Shown here in pieces: positions 1 to 7,000 of a stretch of 11,081 bases of DNA; the stretch's first letter is position 1; every line of letters starts with the position of its first letter. The notes beneath the pieces were generated by a model. It ran no database searches. It was not told the DNA's origin and was given only the letters and a program-made list of their open reading frames with translations. A program made the translations under genes and the position numbers. This DNA is from Planctomycetota bacterium (lineage in GTDB: Bacteria > Planctomycetota > Brocadiia > JAJRTI01), in NCBI GenBank assembly GCA_024278415.1, contig JAJRTI010000080.1, positions 1 through 11,081 of the forward strand, read 5' to 3'.

Positions 1-49
1 CGATGCGCAGCTTGTCTTGGGCCGACCAACGACGTCGCTTCTGAGACAT
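1..49 (-). CDS. IS3-like transposase OrfA, N-terminal 16 residues (runs off the left edge)
   Basis: The minus-strand ATG at 49-47 follows AAAGGAGA with an 8-nt spacing and opens MSQKRRRWSAQDKLRI. A basic KRRRWSAxxKLRI start is typical of the helix-turn-helix OrfA proteins of IS3-type elements (HTH_Tnp_1 class), which bind the terminal repeats and are joined to the catalytic OrfB by programmed frameshifting. Only the first part of the DNA-binding domain is present here. The catalytic part lies outside the window. The same 16 codons are repeated at 11033-11081 on the plus strand. Confidence 0.7.
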   Translation of the reverse strand, partial: MSQKRRRWSAQDKLRI

Positions 50-141
50 GGCTTCTTCTCCTTTCTGGAGCCATTGTAACATCCTCCAGAGGAGATCCCT
101 GACTAACTTCCCGTTTGTGCCACTTGCGCTGAAACACTACA
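1..141 (-). mobile_element. Left-hand copy of an IS3-like insertion sequence, 5' end only
   Basis: Bases 1-141 are the exact reverse complement of 10941-11081, and identity stops abruptly at 141/142. Read on the minus strand, the element begins TGTAGTGTTTCAGCGCAAG, with the 5'-TG terminus usual for IS3-family inverted repeats. About 93 bp further in, a transposase start codon follows a good ribosome site. Only this one IS end lies in the window; the rest of the element lies to the left. The family assignment rests on the TG terminus and the first 16 transposase residues, so an IS66-type OrfA is less likely but not excluded. No target-site duplication can be tested, because the other end of this copy is not visible. 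Confidence 0.8.
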
Positions 142-143
142 AT
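115..143 (+). promoter_or_regulatory. Candidate hybrid promoter across the left IS boundary
   Basis: TTGTGC (115-120) lies inside the IS end, and TACAAT (138-143) straddles the IS/flank junction at 141/142. They are separated by exactly 17 nt. The -10 matches the sigma-70 consensus at five of six bases; the -35 matches at three. Transcription would leave the IS and start near base 150, about 80 nt upstream of the membrane-protein gene at 230. Hybrid outward promoters at IS ends are a known phenomenon, but this one is a pattern match only. Confidence 0.35.
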
Positions 144-229
144 TTCCGATTCTATGTGAAGGCCTATGCTCTTCCCAAGTGTAAGTGCATGAAGTACTTT
201 AGCCTTGTATGACAAGGAGGTAGGCATCC

Positions 230-871
230 GTGAACAGAAAGCCATCCACGTTGCGGCTACACTTCATGGCGACTCTGGGAGCAACGTGCGGAAGCGCCGC
301 CTTCCTCACGTTCCTTATCCTCGGGGGACGACCAATGGCGACCTTTGTCTGGTTCACATGCGGGTTCGTAGCGGACCTAGGGTCATACCTGTTCGGCGAC
401 TATTTCCGCGTCTTTGCGTTGGTTGCAGTGTACTGGGCGATGCTTGGCGCGCTGGTCGCCGTCGGCCTTGACTGGGCGATCAGGAAGTGGCGCGGCGGCG
501 GGAATGACGGCCAGAGCGACGAGCCGGCCCGGCCCGTCTCCCCTCCTCGAGGGGGGGCTCTCTTTGCCGCACTGAAGACGCATTATGTCGGGATGTGCTT
601 GATCGCCGTTGGATTCTTGGCTGCGATGGCCAGCGGGCTCTATGGCGCGGTCTGGACATGCCTGACGGGGATGCGGGGCCTGTCTTGGACAGCAGATACG
701 CTGATAGTGGTCGCTGGCTACCTGATGGCGATGACGGGTGTACTGTTCCTGAACAAGTCCATGGGCATCAGGTACCAACTCGCACTGGGTTTGACAGTCC
801 TGTTTGTGCTGAGCCTTGCCGCCGCTGCCGTTGTCGGAGTCGCTCTCAACGGTCCCCCGCACGTTCATTAA
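230..871 (+). CDS. Six-helix integral membrane protein of unknown function
   Basis: This 213-residue ORF starts at GTG 230 because a full Shine-Dalgarno AAGGAGG (214-220) lies 9 nt upstream. No later start has comparable support. Hydrophobicity suggests six membrane spans at about residues 13-33, 37-55, 60-80, 120-142, 155-175 and 182-205. A hydrophilic Gly/Pro/charged loop at about 85-115 splits the protein into two three-helix halves. There is no signal peptide distinct from the first span, and no catalytic motif or family was recognised. It is the first gene inside the left IS end and may be transcribed from the IS-flank hybrid promoter. It ends 40 bp before a decayed YD-repeat fragment. 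By position it could be an immunity or accessory protein left over from another rhs locus, but nothing in the sequence proves this. Confidence is high that it is a gene and low for any function. Confidence 0.8.
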   Translation: MNRKPSTLRLHFMATLGATCGSAAFLTFLILGGRPMATFVWFTCGFVADLGSYLFGDYFRVFALVAVYWAMLGALVAVGLDWAIRKWRGGGNDGQSDEPARPVSPPRGGALFAALKTHYVGMCLIAVGFLAAMASGLYGAVWTCLTGMRGLSWTADTLIVVAGYLMAMTGVLFLNKSMGIRYQLALGLTVLFVLSLAAAAVVGVALNGPPHVH

Positions 872-911
872 TGTGCTATCTGGGGCCGCCTTACGCATTA
901 AGACCTCGGCA

Positions 912-1223
912 TGGCGGGAGCGGCGAGAGCCTCGTGTCGCTATCCAGACTGACGCTGCTGACAGCCTGTCGGAGTCGAGTTGCGATGCCCTGGGGCGGCA
1001 GGCTTGGACGTTCGATCCCTTGGGCTATGCGACATACTGCGCGTACGACGCTTTGGGCCGGAACGTATCCGCCAAGGATGCCATGGGCGGCGTGACTTAC
1101 TTCCAGTATGATGCCGCCGGGAATCGCACCGTGCTGCTCGATGCAGAGGAGCATCCAACGTACTTCGAGTACGACGCAGTGGGGAGACAGACCTCCGAGA
1201 CCGACGCAATGGGCAATGCGCGG
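912..1223 (+). pseudogene. Decayed YD-repeat (Rhs) fragment, upstream copy
   Basis: One frame encodes clear YD units: CDALGRQAWTFDPLG, YDALGRNVSAKDAMGG, YDAAGNRTVLLDA and YDAVGRQTSETDAMGN, spaced at 21 residues. A more degenerate unit upstream (REPRVAIQTDAAD) keeps the same 21-residue register, so homology starts near 912. There is no start codon with a ribosome site, no N-terminal plug and no Rhs core. The frame stays open to a stop at 1452-1454, but residues after GNAR no longer look like Rhs. TTCGAGTACGAT of intact units is replaced by TCGAGTTGCGAT at the first clear unit, which suggests a small indel. The best register with the intact gene is around 6640-6900 (shared DAMxGxTYFxYDxxGN), but YD units are so alike that this alignment is tentative. 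It is a remnant of a second rhs gene or of a duplicated segment. Confidence 0.75.
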
Positions 1224-1730
1224 TCCAGCAAAACAGGCCAGGCTCGTTGTGTTCCTTGTGTGTGTCTGGTGTCACCGAAGCCCAAGGGAGGTCCAAACAG
1301 TGACCATCTGTGTCACATCCGCTTCCAGAAACACGCATGCGATGGCATCACGACGCGATCTGGATCAGCCGCGGATCTCCACGCTGTCGATGATGACACA
1401 ATTCTGTTCGCCCCGGGAGTACAGAGGGACAAGCGCGTGGTCGACACCCAATGAGAAGGCCGAGTTGCGCGCACTGAGAGTGGCAATCCGTCGGGTATGA
1501 ACGAGGCCTGAGAGGGGCAGGGCCGCACACCTGGCTTGGGGAGAAGTCGGATCCGCGGGGCGAGCGGCGTGGCGCGTGGTTTGCTTCCCGCACGACGGTA
1601 GACAGGCGTACAGACTGATGCCCGTTCCGCCTGATCGCCGCGCCGCATTCAAAGCAGAACGCGCATCACGCTCCCAAGGCACACCCGAGAGCGAACGGGC
1701 TCGTCCATCGGGAGCACTCAGAGACGCCCC
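1224..1730 (+). other. 507-bp stretch with no convincing gene
   Basis: This stretch lies between the YD remnant and the radical SAM start. ORFs exist in several frames on both strands, but none has a ribosome site, recognisable motifs or consistent coding character. The plus-strand frame continuing from the YD remnant stays open to 1454 and is probably decayed coding DNA. One short inverted repeat (GTGAC...GTCAC, about 1300-1316) is visible. I found no good sigma-70 promoter for the downstream gene and no tRNA, CRISPR or IS end. Confidence 0.5.
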
Positions 1731-2807
1731 ATGCTCCTCAATGCCCTCGAACTCGACGCCACGGAGCGCTGCAACCTGGCGTGCTCGTTCTGCTACGGCC
1801 GCCGGAGCGACAGGGACATGTCGGACGAGGTCGCACAGGCGGCCGTCGAGTTGCTTCGGCAGCACATCAACCCGACATGCAGGTTTCCGTACATCCACTG
1901 GATCGGCTCTGGGGAGCCCATGTTGCGCTGGCCGTGGCTTCTGGACATGAGCAGATGGGCCAAGTCACAGTTCGCAGGCAGGGCGGGCCTCACGCTGACC
2001 ACCAACATGACCATCATGCCGAAAGGCTTCCTCCAAGCTTGGCGACGTGAACTGAAAGGCAGGCTCGTGGCTTCCATCGACGGTCCCCCAGACGTCCAAC
2101 GGCGTCTGCGCGGCAGCGACCCTGTAGTCGTCGAGCGCAATGCTTCGAGGGCCATCACATTCGGCCACACGCGCGTGCGGTCCACTGTCACGCCGGACTC
2201 AGTCGCCATGCTCAAGGAGGGCGTCGAGTATCTCTACCGGTTGGGCTTCCGTCATATCACTCAGACGCCGGCCTACGAGCCTGAGTGGACTGACGAAGCA
2301 CTCGACACGTACGCCGAGCAGATGCAGGTCGTCGGCGAGTGGTTCGTGCAGCGCGTCAGGCGTGGTGAGCATGTCCGCTTGACGGCCATTGACCTCGGGA
2401 TGCGAGTCTCCCCATCCGAGGTCGACGGCCCCCCCAAGCCCTGTCGCGCCGGGCACACGAGAATCGCGTGTGACGTGCGGGGGATCCTCTACCCGTGCCA
2501 CCGTTACTGCGGCGGCACTCGACGACAGCTTGGCACCGTTGGCCACGGTGTCGACCTCGCGGCATTGCAGCGCTCGCGTGCATGCACAGAGCATGCTGAA
2601 AACATGGCGCCCGGCCGGACGCCCTCCGCGCCTACCTGCCACTGGCTCCGCGAGACTGCCGCCGCGCCCGCGCAGGTCAGATTCCACGCGCGGTACCTGC
2701 GCATCATGGCCGACGCAGCGCAACGAGTGAAGCAGAGCCTGGGTGAGCATGGCATGGCCGACGCGTTTGGATGCCGGGACTGCTCGTTTCATTCAGGCGC
2801 AGATTGA
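1731..2807 (+). CDS. Radical SAM enzyme with a partial SPASM domain (sulfatase-maturase/peptide-modifying type)
   Basis: The 358-residue protein carries the radical SAM [4Fe-4S] motif CNLACSFCY (C14, C18, C21) almost at its N-terminus. A GSGEP SAM-contact motif at 59-63 corresponds to the usual GGEP. The C-terminal part has C238-x12-G251-x4-C256 (PCRAG...GILYPCHRY), the first half of the SPASM signature of maturases such as anSME and RiPP-modifying enzymes. The expected CxxCx5Cx3C cluster is not present. Remaining cysteines are C260, C285, C303 and a terminal CRDC (348-351), so the second auxiliary cluster is degenerate or differently ligated. Known relatives cleave SAM to a 5'-deoxyadenosyl radical and modify Cys, Ser or other side chains in a peptide or protein. 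Start 1731 is the only ATG before the CxxxCxxC motif in the open frame; its ribosome site is poor. A terminator-like hairpin follows. The substrate is unknown. The neighbouring Cys-rich protein and the Rhs protein are the obvious local candidates. Confidence 0.88.
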   Translation: MLLNALELDATERCNLACSFCYGRRSDRDMSDEVAQAAVELLRQHINPTCRFPYIHWIGSGEPMLRWPWLLDMSRWAKSQFAGRAGLTLTTNMTIMPKGFLQAWRRELKGRLVASIDGPPDVQRRLRGSDPVVVERNASRAITFGHTRVRSTVTPDSVAMLKEGVEYLYRLGFRHITQTPAYEPEWTDEALDTYAEQMQVVGEWFVQRVRRGEHVRLTAIDLGMRVSPSEVDGPPKPCRAGHTRIACDVRGILYPCHRYCGGTRRQLGTVGHGVDLAALQRSRACTEHAENMAPGRTPSAPTCHWLRETAAAPAQVRFHARYLRIMADAAQRVKQSLGEHGMADAFGCRDCSFHSGAD

Positions 2808-2828
2808 GTCAGGCCCGGCCCCCTGGTA

Positions 2829-2865
2829 GCCCGCAGATGAACCGGATCGCGTCATCTCTGCGGGC
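2829..2865 (+). terminator. Hairpin directly after the radical SAM gene
   Basis: GCCCGCAGA (2829-2837) pairs perfectly with TCTGCGGGC (2857-2865). TGA/TCA can extend the stem past a 2-nt bulge, leaving an 11-nt loop. It begins 22 nt after the stop codon. No T-run follows, so it may be a processing or protective 3' structure rather than a complete intrinsic terminator. Confidence 0.5.
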
Positions 2866-2872
2866 CAATTCA

Positions 2873-2906
2873 CCAATCTGAGCAGTTCCGGGTCAGATTG
2901 GGTTTT
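2873..2906 (+). terminator. Probable intrinsic terminator of the radical SAM gene
   Basis: CCAATCTGA (2873-2881) and TCAGATTGG (2893-2901) form a perfect 9-bp stem with an 11-nt loop, followed by GTTTT (2902-2906). It lies 66 nt downstream of the stop and just after another hairpin. The T-run is short and the stem is not very GC-rich, so efficiency is uncertain. If active, it separates the radical SAM transcript from the downstream Cys-rich/rhs pair. Confidence 0.55.
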
Positions 2907-3006
2907 GGCCTCTCTACACGAACAGGGCGACGTTCTCGCGCAGTCACGGTGCAAGACAAAGACAGCCGTCAGATTGCGTGTCCAGGCAACGACATGCGGC
3001 AGTAGT

Positions 3007-3040
3007 GCCGTAGTGATGGTTCTGTGATGACGGCTACGGC
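3007..3040 (+). repeat. Inverted repeat, 7-bp arms with 20-nt loop
   Basis: GCCGTAG (3007-3013) pairs perfectly with CTACGGC (3034-3040). The longer loop makes this the least certain structure of the cluster. Confidence 0.4.
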
Positions 3041-3153
3041 ACGCGTCTTGCGATCTTGCGATTGCCCGCATACGAACGGCGCCCACGGCTCTGCCTGTTG
3101 TTTCTGTCCATGGCCGCGACACGGCCGTTCAATTGACCTTCCACCCAAACAAA

Positions 3154-3168
3154 GCGGGCTTGGCCCGC
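3154..3168 (+). repeat. Tight GC hairpin, 6-bp stem with 3-nt loop
   Basis: GCGGGC (3154-3159), TTG loop, GCCCGC (3163-3168). It is perfect and GC-only but without a following T-run. Confidence 0.45.
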
Positions 3169-3180
3169 AACCCAGGAGCG

Positions 3181-3200
3181 GATCCCGAAGCCTCGGGATC
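3181..3200 (+). repeat. Perfect hairpin, 8-bp stem with AGCC tetraloop
   Basis: GATCCCGA (3181-3188) pairs perfectly with TCGGGATC (3193-3200) across a four-base loop. It is followed by GCC rather than a T-run, so it looks more like an RNA structure or protein-binding palindrome than a terminator. Confidence 0.55.
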
Positions 3201-3234
3201 GCCTTCCGTCACTACTGTACGGTTGTCTCAACAT

Positions 3235-3254
3235 CGGAATGCGTAGGCATTCCG
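3235..3254 (+). repeat. Perfect hairpin, 8-bp stem with GTAG tetraloop
   Basis: CGGAATGC (3235-3242) pairs perfectly with GCATTCCG (3247-3254) across a four-base loop. A pyrimidine-rich tract with TTGTTTTT (3264-3271) lies just beyond. This could make the element a weak terminator or attenuator about 70 nt upstream of the Cys-rich gene. Confidence 0.55.
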
Positions 3255-3274
3255 CTCCTGCTTCTTGTTTTTCG

Positions 3275-3293
3275 TCACGGTTGCCGGCCGTGA
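3275..3293 (+). promoter_or_regulatory. Leader hairpin before the Cys-rich gene
   Basis: TCACGG (3275-3280) pairs with CCGTGA (3288-3293) around a 7-nt loop, ending 15 nt before the AAAGG ribosome site (3308-3312). The core CACGG...CCGTG is shared with the longer hairpin just ahead of the rhs ribosome site (3982-4012). The two consecutive genes may therefore share a leader element. Confidence 0.4.
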
Positions 3294-3321
3294 AGGTACT
3301 AACGAAGAAAGGCTACCTGTC

Positions 3322-3915
3322 ATGCCGCTCCATCCACCAACTCCCACACCGTGCCGGCCGCGTGCATGCACGCCGCCCGCCAGCGACCCTGTGAGCCAGA
3401 TGGTTCAGTTCAAAGGCGGGTGCTGCCCCCCATGCCGCGACCCCCATCTCCGCCGGCCGGTCATGAGTGGCCCGGGCGCTCGAGGGCAGTGCGGCCCGAG
3501 CGACCCCACAGAAGGCCACGAACGCTATCCGGCAGACCCCTACAACCTGCTGACCACCAAGGTGTGCGTCTACACGCGATGGTACCCGGATGGCTGCGAT
3601 TACCCTGCGGATACGTACAACCCACACGACGCGTACATGGTCTTCACCGTGGAGCCTTCGGACCCGTTCAGGCCATACCCCCTGCTCCACGTCAATGCGA
3701 TCCGAGCCGGCGGGGGCGGCGACGACGAGTACTTCTACGCCAAAATGGGCACGTGGGGCAAGCAAGTGACTTACTTCGACCCGGACGTGCCCGATATGGA
3801 CGTCATGACCGGCGCAATCTACTTGCCTGAGGATTCGGACTTCGGAGCCGAGAAGTACGTCAATGTCGAAGAAAGCGATATCCCTGGCAAGTACTGCAAC
3901 ACGGCGTCCGCATGA
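3322..3915 (+). CDS. Unrecognised 197-residue protein with Pro/Cys-rich N-terminus
   Basis: ATG 3322 is chosen because AAAGG (3308-3312) lies 9 nt upstream; the frame also has a TTG at 3265 with no ribosome site. Residues 1-66 are proline-rich, low in hydrophobics and contain six cysteines (C11, C16, C34, C35, C38, C57), including GGCCPPC. Residues 68-197 look like a compact acidic, aromatic-rich domain with three more cysteines (C82, C92, C196) and a short internal repeat, YPADPYN (69-75) and YPADTYN (94-100). There is no signal peptide, lipobox or membrane span. It lies 113 bp upstream of the rhs gene on the same strand, probably in one transcript, and downstream of the radical SAM gene. 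C-x-P-x-A occurs at C16, a near miss to the C-x-P-x-R motif of sulfatase maturases. The Cys-rich N-terminus could be a modified region or a metal-binding tail. I recognise no family. Confidence 0.65.
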   Translation: MPLHPPTPTPCRPRACTPPASDPVSQMVQFKGGCCPPCRDPHLRRPVMSGPGARGQCGPSDPTEGHERYPADPYNLLTTKVCVYTRWYPDGCDYPADTYNPHDAYMVFTVEPSDPFRPYPLLHVNAIRAGGGGDDEYFYAKMGTWGKQVTYFDPDVPDMDVMTGAIYLPEDSDFGAEKYVNVEESDIPGKYCNTASA

Positions 3916-3981
3916 CGCCATGCCCAGCCGCTGCTCGAATGCAACGCGAGCGGGCAACTTCTTCAGCATCATCTCAAACGA

Positions 3982-4012
3982 TTGCACGGCCGCCTGCCTG
4001 CTGGCCGTGCAA
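3982..4012 (+). promoter_or_regulatory. 10-bp hairpin immediately ahead of the rhs ribosome site
   Basis: TTGCACGGCC (3982-3991) and GGCCGTGCAA (4003-4012) form a perfect 10-bp stem with an 11-nt loop. It ends 2 nt before GAGGAG (4015-4020) and 17 nt before the rhs ATG. There is no T-run, so it is unlikely to be a plain terminator. Position and strength suggest control of rhs translation or mRNA stability, or a binding site for a regulator. Effect and direction are unknown. Confidence 0.6.
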
Positions 4013-4028
4013 CAGAGGAGACTCCCCG

Positions 4029-7000
4029 ATGAACTCCCCCAACTCCTGCAACTCCTGCCCCGACGTCTACATCGACCCCGTCATGGGCAACGTCAACATC
4101 GCCATCGGGTACCGCCTGCCCACACGCGGCGAGCCCCTGGACCTCATGCTCTACTACAACTCCTTCCCGCTGCTGGAGACGAAGGCCGATTACACGCCTC
4201 TGCTTGGCAGTTACTGGACCAGCCCCTTCACCCGGCGCGTGAAGACCGGCTTCGACGACGCCGGGGATCCCTACCAAGCCGTGCTCGTCGACGCCTCCAG
4301 CGGCGAACGCGGCTACGTGGAGAACCCCAACCAAGGAGAGCCCACCTTCCTTCACCCGCCTGGCGCCTACAGTGCGTTCGACGACGATGACGAGGATCCC
4401 GACATCTTCTGGGAAACCTCTCCCCAAGGCCACCAGGTCATGTATCGGGCGTCCAGCAGCAATCCCAATCTGCCCTATGACGCGCGAATGGAATACGAGC
4501 AGGATCGCCACGGGAACGTCACGTACTACGCGTACGATGCAAGCAACCGGCTGGTCCAGGTCCTCGATCCAAGCGACCGGGCTGTGTACTTTGAATACAA
4601 CAGCGATGGCCGCATCACGTACTTCACTGATTGGGCCGGCAGGACCACGCATCTGTCGTACGATGGCGACTGGATCGAGAGCATTGCGGGGCCCGATGGC
4701 TGCGTCACCCGCTTCGACGCTCTTCAAGATGGCGGTGTGGCGGTGACTGACCCCGAGGGCAACGTCACCTACTTCGAGGGCCACCCCCGCGTGCAGGCGC
4801 ACACGAAGCTAGGCGTTGGCGCCGCAAGATACACGCACCACCCGGCCTACTTCGCCTCGGAAGGCCTCACCCAGTACGAGGACTTTGAGGGGAACATGAC
4901 GTACTATCGCTACCATCACCTCGACCGCCAGTCCGAGAGTGTCACGGACCCCTTGGGCAATGTCACTCACTTCCGGTTCGGCCGGACGAATCGGGCTGGC
5001 ACGGATCCGAACGACGGCTACGAGGTCGGAACGAACCGCATCGAGCAGTACGAAGACGCAGACGGGAATCTCACGGCCATGGACTATAGCAGCGGCCAGC
5101 TCGCGTCCGAAGCCGCGCCGACCGGCGCCAGGAGCTACTCCTATAGCCCGTCCGGCGGCCTCGCCAGCGAAACGACCCGCCTCGGTCTGACCACGTCGTA
5201 CACCGTGAACGCGGCAGGCGACGCCACCAGCAAGACGGACCCCCTCGGCCGCCTGACCTACTTCGGTTACGACGAGCACGGACTCATGACCGTCGAGCGC
5301 TCGCCTCGGGGCGCCACCACGTACCACGCGTACGACGACTACGGCAACATCCTCGCGGTCGAGGATCCCCTCAGCCGCACCACCTACTACGACTACAACG
5401 CGGCCGGCGACGCCATTGCCGCCACCTCGCCAAGCGGCCACACCACGTACTACGAGTACGACCCCCGCAGCCGCGTCACCAAGTCCACGGACCCCGCCGG
5501 CCACGCCCAGGAGTTCGGATACGACGGCAACGGCAACCTCACCGTCGCCATCGACGAAGCCCAGCAGGCCACGTACTACGCGTACAGCTCCCAGCGCCTC
5601 CTGGCAAGCGAGACCGGCCCGCTCGGCTACGCCACGTACTACCACTACAACGGCAACGACGACCGAATCCGGGTTGTCGATCCACTCGGACGCGAGACGT
5701 ACTTCCACTACGACGCCGCGCGGCGCTACGTCGCCACCACCGACCCGGCCGGCAACAAGACGCGGTTCGATTACGACGCCCGCGACAACATGATCGAGGA
5801 GACCGACGCACGTGGTTGCAGGACCTACTTTATCTACGACTCCATGAACCGCCGCGTCGCGGAGATCGACGCACTCGGACACACGACCTACTTCAACTAC
5901 TTCGCGGACGACTGCCTCGGCAAGGTCATGGACGCGCTCGAACGCGAGACCTTCTACGGATACGACAACGCCTGCCAGCTCATCGGGGTCATCGACCCCC
6001 TCGGCCACACGACCTACTACGCGTACGACGACGACGGCAACCGTGTGGCCGAGACCAACCCACGCGGCGACACCACCTACTACGTCTACGACCTCGCCGG
6101 CCAACTCGCCGCGAGCCAAGACGCGCAGGGCCACACCATCTCCTATGCGTATAACGACGACGGGGACCTCACCACGGTCACCGACGCCAAGGGCAACGCC
6201 GCGTCCTTCCAGTACGACGAAGCCGGCCGGCAGACCGCGGCCACCGACCCCCTCGGCAATACCGCCTACTTCGCCTACGACGTGCGCGGCAACCGCGTCG
6301 CAGCCACCAACCCGCGCGGGTACACCACCTACTACGCCTACGACGCAGCCGGCCAGCAAACCTCCGTCACCGACGCCGCTGGCAACATCGCGTACTTCCA
6401 ATACAACGCGGTCGGCGCGCAGGTCACGCTCGTGGACGCCAAGGGCGGCGTTACGTACATGGACTACGATCTCCTCGACCAGGCCGTGGGCGTCACCGAC
6501 CCCCTCGGCAACGCCACTGGCTACACGTACGACGACGTGGGCAACTTGACCCAGGTCACCGACGCGCGCGGGAACGACTGGCGCTTCGCGTACGACGCGC
6601 TCGGCCGCCAGACCACGGCCACTGACCCCCTTGACAGCGCATCCTCCCAGGTCTACGATGCAGTGGGCAACGCGATTCAGCACATCGACGCGCTGGGCCG
6701 CATCACCTACTTCTCATACGACGATGGTGACCGGCTCGTCGCGCTCAAAGACGCCATGGACGGGCTCACCTACTTCTCGTACGATGAGAATGGGAACGCT
6801 ACGGTTGTCGAGGATCCCATGGGCAACGGAACCTACTTCCAGTTCGATGGCGACGGCCTCCGCACGGCCGTGGAAGATGCCTTGGGCAACGCCGCGTCCT
6901 TCGCGTACGACGACAATCACAACATGGCGGCCGCCACGGACGCCCGGGGCAATACCACCCACTTCGGCTACGACGACGCCAAACGGCTGGAGTCCGTGTC

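Larger units (their letters stand above)
2808..3321 (+). other. Hairpin-rich intergenic region (514 bp) without a convincing gene
   Basis: No supported coding sequence lies here. A plus-strand ORF from GTG 3024 has six cysteines but no ribosome site and overlaps the hairpins. The region holds at least seven inverted repeats: 2829-2865, 2873-2901, 3007-3040, 3154-3168, 3181-3200, 3235-3254 and 3275-3293. The stems differ in sequence, so this is not a simple tandem repeat. The direct repeat TCAGATTG occurs at 2893-2900 and 2969-2976. A weak promoter-like pair, TTGCGA (3048-3053) and TACGAA (3071-3076) with 17-nt spacing, is the best candidate for the downstream gene. Confidence 0.6.

Noticed and set aside
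1365..1898. Minus-strand ORF across the gap and the start of the radical SAM gene
   Set aside because: It overlaps the well-supported radical SAM N-terminus antisense, and has no ribosome site or motif.
3024..3293. Cys-rich 89-codon ORF as a possible precursor peptide for the radical SAM enzyme
   Set aside because: There is no ribosome site, it covers four hairpins, and nothing resembles a leader/core layout. It stays a weak possibility only.
3265..3321. TTG start giving 19 extra residues to the Cys-rich protein
   Set aside because: There is no ribosome site before the TTG, and the extra stretch covers the leader hairpin. ATG 3322 has AAAGG upstream.
3352..3384. Sulfatase-maturase target motif C-x-P-x-R in the Cys-rich protein
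   Set aside because: Only C-x-P-x-A occurs (at C11 and C16). The arginine is missing, so formylglycine formation is not supported.
3912..4028. Earlier rhs start overlapping the upstream stop as ATGA
   Set aside because: No ribosome site precedes 3912, and the extension has low-complexity composition and crosses the hairpin. ATG 4029 has GAGGAG at the right distance.
4809..6683. Long antisense ORF (624 codons) inside rhs
   Set aside because: It is a by-product of the YD codon pattern in GC-rich DNA: the translation is a monotonous Val/Gly/Arg repeat mirroring the sense units, with no ribosome site.
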